DNA of 5,069 nt from Treponema sp. (GTDB taxonomy: Bacteria; Spirochaetota; Spirochaetia; Treponematales; Treponemataceae), in NCBI GenBank assembly GCA_017622055.1, contig JAGARY010000174.1, positions 1 to 5,069 of the forward strand. Reading direction: 5' to 3'. Under the pieces are notes generated by a model. The model was not told where the DNA came from, searched no databases, and saw nothing but the letters and a program-made list of their open reading frames with translations. The position numbers were made by a program, and so were the translations under genes. Below, one piece after another: positions 1-5,069 of this stretch; position 1 is the stretch's first letter, and each line of letters starts with the position of its first letter.

Positions 1-705
1 AATTATAATCCAATATTAGAAGATTTCAACAAAAATCGTACATTAAAAATTCCTGCAATTATGAAAATTTTAGAAAATGCAGGTACAAAACACACAGATG
101 CAGTTGGCGACAATATTTTGGACAGTTCCAACAAAGGTCTTACATGGATTTTAACAGATTGGTATGTAGAAATAAAATCTTGTCCTACTTACGGCGACAA
201 AATTTTATCAAAAACTTGGTCGCAATTTACAACTACAACTTTTGGTTGTGCCAGAGATTTTGAATTATACGCAAATGAAAAACTTGCAGCAATTGCTTCT
301 ACAAGATGGGTTTTGTTAGACTTAAAAACAGAACGCCCAACAAAAATAGACAGAGAATGGTTTACAATTTATCAGTCGGAAGATAAATCTGTTTTTGATA
401 ATCCACGTTTACCAAAAACAGAAACTGTTACAGAATTTTTAAGTGAAAAAGCGTTAGAAATTAGACGTGGTGATATTGATTTTAATGACCATGTTCATAA
501 TCTTACATATTTAGATTACGCTTTGGAAGCAATACCGCAAGATGTTTACGACAAAATGGATTTTACAAAAATTAGAATTTCATATAAATCTGCAGTAAAA
601 CAAAATGATAAAATTGTCTGCAAATATGCTTTTGTAAACGAAAAACACATTGTAAACATTTTTGATCAAAACAACGAACTTAAAACTGTAATTGAATTGT
701 CATAA
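1..705 (+). CDS. Acyl-ACP thioesterase (FatA/FatB-like), 5' end missing
   Basis: Predicted cytoplasmic enzyme that hydrolyses fatty acyl-ACP to free fatty acid and ACP. The frame is open from base 1, giving 234 codons to the TAA at 703-705. The Met at 61 is probably internal, because the 20 codons before it (ending LKIPAIMKILENAG) match the usual N-terminal part of the first hot-dog domain, so the true start lies just upstream of the window. Bacterial members are about 240-250 residues, so little is missing. The first hot-dog half ends near ASTRWVLLDLKTERP (codons about 100-114). The second begins at RRGDIDFNDHVHN, which carries the family Asp-x-Asn-x-His set at codons 160, 162 and 164 (bases 478-492). 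The acidic residue expected in the later YxxEV-type segment appears to be Ala (codon 198). It is followed 24 bases later by pepT, so the two are probably cotranscribed. The family call is firm; chain-length preference cannot be read. Confidence 0.88.
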   Translation, partial: NYNPILEDFNKNRTLKIPAIMKILENAGTKHTDAVGDNILDSSNKGLTWILTDWYVEIKSCPTYGDKILSKTWSQFTTTTFGCARDFELYANEKLAAIASTRWVLLDLKTERPTKIDREWFTIYQSEDKSVFDNPRLPKTETVTEFLSEKALEIRRGDIDFNDHVHNLTYLDYALEAIPQDVYDKMDFTKIRISYKSAVKQNDKIVCKYAFVNEKHIVNIFDQNNELKTVIELS

Positions 706-718
706 AAACAATTTTATT

Positions 719-722
719 AGGA
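719..722 (+). promoter_or_regulatory. Ribosome binding site of pepT
   Basis: AGGA sits 7 bases before the ATG at 730, in the 24-base gap after the thioesterase stop. The gap has no hairpin with a T-run and is too short for a separate promoter with an untranslated leader. This supports cotranscription and fixes the pepT start. Confidence 0.7.
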
Positions 723-729
723 AATAATT

Positions 730-1995
730 ATGAACAAAGACTCATTCATTTTTTCTGAAAATTTAGACTTTCAAAAAAAGGCTCTAAATAGGTTTGTAAA
801 ATATACAAAAATAAATTCTCAAAGTGATGGAGAAAAAGCTGATAACGGTGTTTTTCCTTCTACTCCACAACAAAAAGAATTTGCAAAACTTTTGGTAGAA
901 GAATTAAAAACATTGGGTGTTGAAGCATCTATTAAAAATGAATGTTATGTTTACACATTTATTGCAGGAACTGGTTCTAAACAAAATGAAGAAAGCATTT
1001 GTCTTTTAGCTCACATTGACACCTCTGATGAAGTTTCTGGAAAAGACGTAAATCCTCAGATTTTTTATGATTATGATGGCAAAGAAATCACTTTATCAAA
1101 TAACGTTGTTCATTCAATTGAATCTGACCAAAATTTAAAATTGGCGGCAAAAAACAAAGAGACAATTATCACAACAGATGGTTCTACACTTTTGGGAGCC
1201 GATGATAAAGCGGGAATTACAATTATTATGAGTGTGTTGGAATTCCTAAAAGAAAATCCCCAAATTGAACACGCTCCTTTTGAAATTATTTTTTCACCAG
1301 ATGAAGAAACTGGTCATGGAATGGACAAAGTTCCCCTTGAATCAATAAAATCAAAAATGGCATACACTTTAGATGGTGGCCATATTGGTGAATTTGAATG
1401 CGAATGTTTTAATGCTTGGGCTGCAAAAATTACATTTACAGGAAGAGCTTGCCACACAGGAACTGCAAAAAATGGAAAAATGGTAAATGCTTCAACTATG
1501 GTAAGTAATTTTGTGGCAAGATTGCCAAGAGACAAAGCTCCAGAAACAACAGAAAACTATCAAGGCTTTATTGCCCCAATGGAAATAAAAAGTTCAATTG
1601 AAACTGCAACTGTAGAATTGTTACTTCGTTCATTTACTATTGAAGAAATTGAAGAAGAAAAAGAAATAATTACAAGCATTGCAAATGAAGTTTCAAATGA
1701 ATTTGGTGGAACTGTTGATATTTGTTTTAAACAACAATACTTAAATATGAAAGAAAAAATTAATGAAAATCCAAAAGTAATAGAAAAGTTGGAAAAAGCT
1801 TTTGAACTTGCAAAAGTTGAACCTGTAAAAACTCCAATTCGCGGAGGAACTGATGGTTCTAGATTAACAGAACTTGGAATTCCAACACCAAATATTTTCA
1901 CTGGTGGGCATAATTTTCATTCAAGAAAAGAATGGTTATCTCTAAACCAAATGGTAAAATCTGCCGAAATTGTATTTAACTTGCTAAGTAAATAA
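730..1995 (+). CDS. pepT: Peptidase T (tripeptide aminopeptidase, M20 family)
   Basis: Cytoplasmic zinc aminopeptidase that removes the N-terminal residue from tripeptides, recycling amino acids from protein breakdown or imported peptides. At 421 residues it is close to E. coli PepT (about 408). The complete M20 two-metal site is visible: His95 and Asp97 in AHIDTSDEVSGK, the bridging Asp158 in LLGADDKAG, the general base Glu192 with metal ligand Glu193 in SPDEETGHG, Asp215 in YTLDGGHIGE, and His397 in GGHNFHSRKEW. The TSDEVSGKDVNPQ segment and the GGTDGSRLTELGIPTPN segment are typical of PepT and separate it from other M20 peptidases such as DapE or ArgE. The dimerisation (lid) domain is the middle part, roughly residues 220-330. 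No signal peptide is seen. The start at 730 is supported by AGGA upstream. It lies between the thioesterase and murA, 24 bases from each, probably in one operon. All catalytic residues are present, so the enzyme should be active. Confidence 0.96.
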   Translation: MNKDSFIFSENLDFQKKALNRFVKYTKINSQSDGEKADNGVFPSTPQQKEFAKLLVEELKTLGVEASIKNECYVYTFIAGTGSKQNEESICLLAHIDTSDEVSGKDVNPQIFYDYDGKEITLSNNVVHSIESDQNLKLAAKNKETIITTDGSTLLGADDKAGITIIMSVLEFLKENPQIEHAPFEIIFSPDEETGHGMDKVPLESIKSKMAYTLDGGHIGEFECECFNAWAAKITFTGRACHTGTAKNGKMVNASTMVSNFVARLPRDKAPETTENYQGFIAPMEIKSSIETATVELLLRSFTIEEIEEEKEIITSIANEVSNEFGGTVDICFKQQYLNMKEKINENPKVIEKLEKAFELAKVEPVKTPIRGGTDGSRLTELGIPTPNIFTGGHNFHSRKEWLSLNQMVKSAEIVFNLLSK

Positions 1996-2006
1996 TTAGA
2001 ATTGTT

Positions 2007-2013
2007 GGGGGAA
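2007..2013 (+). promoter_or_regulatory. Ribosome binding site that sets the murA start
   Basis: GGGGGAA lies 6 bases before the ATG at 2020. This purine-rich site would be inside the coding region if the in-frame TTG at 2002 were used, so it argues for the ATG. The site lies within the 24-base gap after the pepT stop. Confidence 0.75.
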
Positions 2014-2019
2014 TTTTTA

Positions 2020-3306
2020 ATGTACGAATATGTAATTGAAGGTGGGTATCCAATTCAAGGGACAATTACAGCTAGCGGAAACAAAAACGCTGCCCTACCA
2101 TGTCTTGCTGCCACTTTATTAACAAAGGAACCTGTTATTTTACACAACATTCCAGAAATTCAAGACACAAACGTAATGATTGAAATTTTAAAATCATTAG
2201 GTGCAAAAGTTGAAAAATTAAGTAAAAACAATTGGAAAATCCAATGTGAAAATATTACAACACACGAACTTCCAAGAGAATTAACAAAAAAAGTTCGTGG
2301 TTCAATTGTGTTTGCAGGTCCACTTATTGCACGCCTTGGAAAATGCGAAATGATGCCTCCTGGAGGGGATGTAATTGGACGCCGCCGATTAGACACTCAC
2401 TTTTTGGCATTTGAACATTTGGGTGTAAATATTAGCGTAAACGGTCATTTTTCATTTAATGCAAACAAACTGGTTGGTGCAGATATTTTTTTAGACGAAG
2501 CATCTGTTACTGCAACAGAAAACGCAGTTATGGCTGCCGTTTTAGCAGAAGGTGAAACAATTATTCAAAACGCAGCCAGTGAACCTCACATTCAAGACCT
2601 TTGTAATATGCTTAATTCTATGGGAGCAAAAATTAAAGGCGTTGGAAGTAACATTTTAAAAATTGAAGGTGTAAAAAAATTAGGTTCTTGTGAATTTACA
2701 ATTGGGCCAGATTACATTGAAATTGGTTCGTATATTGGAATGGCAGCAGCAACAAAAGGAAAAATCACAATCAAAGGAATTCGGCCAGAAGAAATTAGAC
2801 CTTTAAAATATAGTTTTTCAAAACTTGGCATTTCTTGGCGAATTGACGGAGACGCTTTAACAGTTCCAAACACGCAAGATTTAAAAGTAAATGCAGATTT
2901 AGGAAATATGATTCCAAAAATTGATGACATGCCTTGGCCTGGGTTCCCTGCAGATTTAACAAGTATTATGACAGTTGTTGCAACTCAAGTTGAAGGAACT
3001 GTTTTAATATTTGAAAAAATGTTTGAAAGCCGCATGTTCTTTGTAGATAAGTTGATTAGCATGGGAGCAAAAATTACTTTGTGCGATCCACACAGAGCTG
3101 TAGTTAGTGGACCAAGTATGCTTCATGGCGACCATCTTGTTTCCCCTGATATTCGTGCAGGAATGGCAATGGTAATAGCAGCCATGTGTGCCCACGGAAA
3201 AAGCCGCATTAGCAACGTTTACCAAATTGAACGAGGCTACGAAGATTTAGTAGGAAGACTTCAAAAATTAGGTGCTCACATAGAAAAAGTAGACGTGGAA
3301 GAATAA
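2020..3306 (+). CDS. murA: UDP-N-acetylglucosamine 1-carboxyvinyltransferase, Asp-type (fosfomycin-insensitive form)
   Basis: Cytoplasmic enzyme that transfers enolpyruvate from PEP to UDP-GlcNAc, the first committed step of peptidoglycan synthesis. From the ATG at 2020 it has 428 residues, normal for the family (about 417-445). I chose this start over the in-frame TTG at 2002 because GGGGGAA lies 6 bases before it and because MYEYVIEGGYPIQG aligns with usual MurA N-termini, placing Lys22-Asn23 (SGNKNAALP) at the E. coli positions. Other landmarks are the PEP-loop Arg122, Asp312 in GFPADL (the E. coli Asp305 equivalent) and Arg405 in ERGYED (the Arg397 equivalent). The active-site loop reads PPGGDVIGRRRLD, so Asp117 replaces the Cys115 that fosfomycin alkylates in E. 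coli. Asp versions are known to be active and fosfomycin-resistant. It is the last gene of the plus-strand block; its stop is one base from the convergent OLD gene's stop. The Asp argues against EPSP synthase or other relatives only weakly, but the overall motifs make MurA clear. Confidence 0.96.
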   Translation: MYEYVIEGGYPIQGTITASGNKNAALPCLAATLLTKEPVILHNIPEIQDTNVMIEILKSLGAKVEKLSKNNWKIQCENITTHELPRELTKKVRGSIVFAGPLIARLGKCEMMPPGGDVIGRRRLDTHFLAFEHLGVNISVNGHFSFNANKLVGADIFLDEASVTATENAVMAAVLAEGETIIQNAASEPHIQDLCNMLNSMGAKIKGVGSNILKIEGVKKLGSCEFTIGPDYIEIGSYIGMAAATKGKITIKGIRPEEIRPLKYSFSKLGISWRIDGDALTVPNTQDLKVNADLGNMIPKIDDMPWPGFPADLTSIMTVVATQVEGTVLIFEKMFESRMFFVDKLISMGAKITLCDPHRAVVSGPSMLHGDHLVSPDIRAGMAMVIAAMCAHGKSRISNVYQIERGYEDLVGRLQKLGAHIEKVDVEE

Positions 3307-3307
3307 A

Positions 3308-4843
3308 TTAATACAAAGCTCGTTCCAAAATTTCAATAAGCTCTGCATACTCTGTGCGGAGCTTGTTTATTTTTAAATGAGACAAATGTTCTAATTCTGC
3401 ATGGAATAATTTATCTTTTCCAGAAACTGGCATAAATTGCACATGATTTTGAGTGTAATAATGTTCAATACAACCTTTTGACAAAATATACACTCTAGCC
3501 TTTTCAGCAGCTTCTAAAATTAAAAAATATAAATGCTTAATTAAAGGCAAAGTTCTTGCAAGAGGTAAAGGCAAAATATTTTGAAGCATATCATATTCTT
3601 TTAAAATCCCTTGAATCAAAACAGCCTGAGTAACATCTAAAGTATCTGCATTTTCATATTTTTCATACAATTTTTGAAGTTTTTCCACAAAAATATCAAA
3701 GGTTTTAGAAACTGAATAATCAATATTGCAAACATATTTTCCAATGGCGGCAATTAATTGTTGAAGTTTTTCAATCAAATCAGAAAGACAAACTGTATCA
3801 ATTATGCGATTAAATTCTTTTGTAGAAAAAATAGAAAGATAAAATGGCAATTCTTGCTGATAAACAGAATCAAGCCAATCTGCAATGCGTTTATCTTGAC
3901 ACATAATATCACGAACTTTTCCGCCAAACAAAGAATCTAAATCTGTAATAATTCGGCCGTCAGTTCCTAGCAAAGAACAAACTTTACAAAAAACACCAAG
4001 TTCATCTTTTCCACCCACATCAATAATTCCAGTGCGCACAACGGCCATAGGATTTTTAATGCCATTTAAAAGATTTGTAAACATTTGCTGGTCGGTGTAG
4101 CCTTCCACAAAAACTTGGTTATCAGAAAAGAAAAACTGCTTGTGATAAGTATTAAACCTAGGCAAAAATCTTTTAAATAATTGTTCATCTTCGTCAGAAA
4201 GATTTTCTATGTGAGTTGGAGTTTTATTAACATGAGTTACAACAACACCAACCAATTCTTCTGGAAATCTTAAATCAATAAAAAATGGGGAATGAGTAAT
4301 TATAAAAAATATTTTTTTAGGATTTTGTTTTGCAACTTTCCTAATCTCGTTCATAAAAAACTGTTGCAACTGTGGATACAAATGAAGTTCTGGTTCATCC
4401 AAAAACAAGCAAGTATTTTTATCATCATACAAAGTAGCAAGAAGATTTATGATTTCTTTTAATCCGTGAATTTTGCCCTTGTGTAAACTATATTCAACTT
4501 TTTGTTTCTCATTCACAACAAAAGGAACAATTCTGCCATTAAATCCTTTTTCAAAAGAGATTTCTTTTCCAATCATTCCAGAAAGAACATTTGCTATTCT
4601 GTTTCTGATATTTTCGTTTTTTACCCACGAATTGTTTTGAATATTAGAAAGTTCTCTGTTAGCTTGCAAATAAGCAACAGAATAACCTGCCTTTTTAAAA
4701 AAAGGAACTAACGATTCTGCAAGAAGTGATTTTCCAGAACCGTTAGGACCAACAATTAAGTTTATTTGAGACCAATTTTCTTTTTTAAAAACTTCCTTTC
4801 CCCATAAGAAAGGAAGTTTAACTGTAGATTTTACATGAATCAT
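3308..4843 (-). CDS. OLD-family ATPase/TOPRIM nuclease (overcoming lysogenization defect-like)
   Basis: A 511-residue protein with an N-terminal ABC-type ATPase and a C-terminal TOPRIM domain, the layout of OLD-family nucleases. The Walker A motif is GPNGSGKS (residues 32-39). Walker B with D-loop is CLFLDEPELHLYPQ (Asp149, Glu150), and the H-loop is ITHSPFF (His184). The TOPRIM part has VEGYTD (Glu247, Asp251), a DVGGKDE turn (275-281) and TDLDS (Asp301, Asp303), the acidic metal-binding set. A late YILSKGCIEHYY segment (452-463) and a Lys-rich SGKDK (474-478) resemble the C-terminal part of OLD TOPRIM domains. Family members are ATP-linked DNA nicking or cleaving enzymes, several of them in phage exclusion or defence. 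Here no UvrD-like helicase (the GajB partner of Gabija) is adjacent, so it resembles the single-gene class. Its ATG overlaps the upstream HtrA stop by one base. Codon use looks like that of its neighbours, giving no sign of recent transfer. The biological role is unknown: defence and DNA repair are both possible. Confidence 0.87.
   Translation of the reverse strand: MIHVKSTVKLPFLWGKEVFKKENWSQINLIVGPNGSGKSLLAESLVPFFKKAGYSVAYLQANRELSNIQNNSWVKNENIRNRIANVLSGMIGKEISFEKGFNGRIVPFVVNEKQKVEYSLHKGKIHGLKEIINLLATLYDDKNTCLFLDEPELHLYPQLQQFFMNEIRKVAKQNPKKIFFIITHSPFFIDLRFPEELVGVVVTHVNKTPTHIENLSDEDEQLFKRFLPRFNTYHKQFFFSDNQVFVEGYTDQQMFTNLLNGIKNPMAVVRTGIIDVGGKDELGVFCKVCSLLGTDGRIITDLDSLFGGKVRDIMCQDKRIADWLDSVYQQELPFYLSIFSTKEFNRIIDTVCLSDLIEKLQQLIAAIGKYVCNIDYSVSKTFDIFVEKLQKLYEKYENADTLDVTQAVLIQGILKEYDMLQNILPLPLARTLPLIKHLYFLILEAAEKARVYILSKGCIEHYYTQNHVQFMPVSGKDKLFHAELEHLSHLKINKLRTEYAELIEILERALY
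3335..3374 (+). terminator. Intrinsic terminator for the plus-strand transcript, inside the OLD gene
   Basis: A 13-base left arm (3335-3347, AATAAGCTCTGCA) pairs with the right arm (3355-3367, TGCGGAGCTTGTT) around a 7-base loop. All 13 positions pair in plus-strand RNA if two G-U wobbles are allowed, and TTTATTTTT (3366-3374) follows directly. It begins 29 bases after the murA stop. In minus-strand RNA the two wobbles become C-A mismatches and no U-run follows, so it should act only on the murA transcript. It overlaps the last 25 codons or so of the convergent coding sequence. Confidence 0.8.
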
Positions 4844-4845
4844 TA
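4841..4845 (-). promoter_or_regulatory. TAATG stop/start overlap coupling HtrA to the OLD gene
   Basis: On the minus strand the HtrA stop TAA (4845-4843) and the OLD start ATG (4843-4841) share one A. The nearest purine-rich site is GGAA about 13 bases before the ATG, too distant to be a good ribosome binding site. Re-initiation by ribosomes finishing HtrA is therefore the likely way the OLD gene is translated. Confidence 0.75.
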
Positions 4846-5069
4846 AAATTTATAAGTTCCAGTAGTAATTGTACCACCATTACTATAAATGTCAAAATTA
4901 ATTGATTTATCTACTTTAGAAAGTTCTAAATAGAATTCTGCAAGATTAGATACAGCAACTCCATTTACCCCAGTAATAACATCACCATTTTGAATTCTTA
5001 AAGCAGCAGCTGGTGAACGTTCTTCAACATTAGTAACAACAACACCTTTTAATTTTTTATCATCAATGT
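4843..5069 (-). CDS. Do/HtrA-like serine protease, C-terminal PDZ domain only
   Basis: The last 74 codons of a gene whose start lies beyond the right edge, with the stop TAA at 4845-4843. The readable protein runs from IDDKKLKGVVVTNVEERSP through LRIQNGDVITGVNGVAV to a terminal GTITTGTYKF. The pattern of VVVTxVxxxSPAA, then a Leu-rich turn, then NGDVIxxVNGxxV is that of a PDZ domain, here the last one of a Deg/HtrA protease. These proteins are envelope proteases and chaperones of the periplasm that remove misfolded exported proteins, with the PDZ binding substrate C-termini. The protease domain with its His-Asp-Ser triad and any signal peptide are outside the window, so protease activity is inferred. 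Other PDZ proteins, such as a C-terminal processing protease or a site-2 protease, remain possible but fit the extreme C-terminal position less well. It is the upstream gene of the OLD nuclease and overlaps it by one base. Confidence 0.72.
   Translation of the reverse strand, partial: IDDKKLKGVVVTNVEERSPAAALRIQNGDVITGVNGVAVSNLAEFYLELSKVDKSINFDIYSNGGTITTGTYKF

Noticed and set aside
61..63. ATG as the start of the thioesterase gene
   Set aside because: The frame stays open to base 1 and the 20 upstream codons encode the expected N-terminal hot-dog residues; no purine-rich site precedes this ATG at a suitable distance.
2002..2004. TTG as the murA start, adding six residues
   Set aside because: The GGGGGAA site at 2007-2013 would fall inside the coding region, and the ATG at 2020 matches usual MurA N-termini.
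2620..3076. A 16-base direct repeat (ATGGGAGCAAAAATTA) at 2620-2635 and 3061-3076
   Set aside because: Both copies encode the same MGAKI motif, which recurs in the internally repeated fold of MurA (a variant is near 2199). It is protein-driven and not a mobile or regulatory repeat.
1314..3225. Minus-strand open frames opposite pepT and murA
   Set aside because: Each is the antisense of a well-supported conserved gene, with no start signal or recognisable domain of its own.
3225..3307. A terminator for the OLD transcript inside the 3' end of murA, mirroring the plus-strand one
   Set aside because: I found no convincing stem followed by a T-run on the minus strand here; termination of that transcript may occur further into murA or depend on Rho.
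3758..4711. Short plus-strand open frames antisense to the OLD gene (3758-3940 and 4502-4711)
   Set aside because: They lie opposite conserved OLD codons, lack convincing ribosome binding sites and have low-complexity Asn/Lys/Phe-rich products expected of shadow frames in AT-rich DNA.
3308..4843. A Gabija (GajA/GajB) defence system
   Set aside because: The OLD protein resembles GajA in layout, but the adjacent genes on both sides are murA and an HtrA-like protease, with no UvrD-like GajB.

Overview
This window is AT-rich (roughly one third G+C by eye), gene-dense bacterial DNA with almost no intergenic space. It holds five protein-coding genes, two of them cut by the window edges, in two convergent blocks. 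I see no tRNA, rRNA, CRISPR array, insertion sequence or other mobile element. A periplasmic HtrA/Deg-type protease and a peptidoglycan gene point to an envelope with a periplasm. The MurA has Asp in place of the catalytic Cys, a form known from spirochaetes, chlamydiae and mycobacteria. With the low G+C, a treponeme-like spirochaete is my best guess, but this is an inference of moderate confidence and not a demonstrated assignment.

Plus strand (1-3306): an acyl-ACP thioesterase missing its first few codons, then a peptidase T (pepT) and UDP-N-acetylglucosamine 1-carboxyvinyltransferase (murA). The two gaps are about 24 bases each and contain a ribosome binding site but no obvious terminator, so the three genes probably form one transcript. 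They serve different housekeeping jobs: fatty-acid release from ACP, final breakdown of tripeptides, and the first committed step of peptidoglycan synthesis. A strong candidate intrinsic terminator for this transcript (3335-3374) lies inside the 3' end of the convergent gene.

Minus strand (5069-3308): the last 74 codons of a Do/HtrA-like protease (a PDZ domain), followed by a 511-residue OLD-family protein with an N-terminal ABC-type ATPase and a C-terminal TOPRIM nuclease domain. The HtrA stop and the OLD start share one base (TAATG), which suggests translational coupling. The OLD gene ends one base from the murA stop.

The points most worth a second look are the Asp-type MurA (predicted intrinsic fosfomycin resistance), the terminator built into an opposing coding sequence with G-U wobble pairs that favour only one strand, and the lone OLD nuclease fused into an operon with an envelope protease. 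None of these proves a new system; the HtrA-OLD coupling is the nearest thing to an undescribed association.
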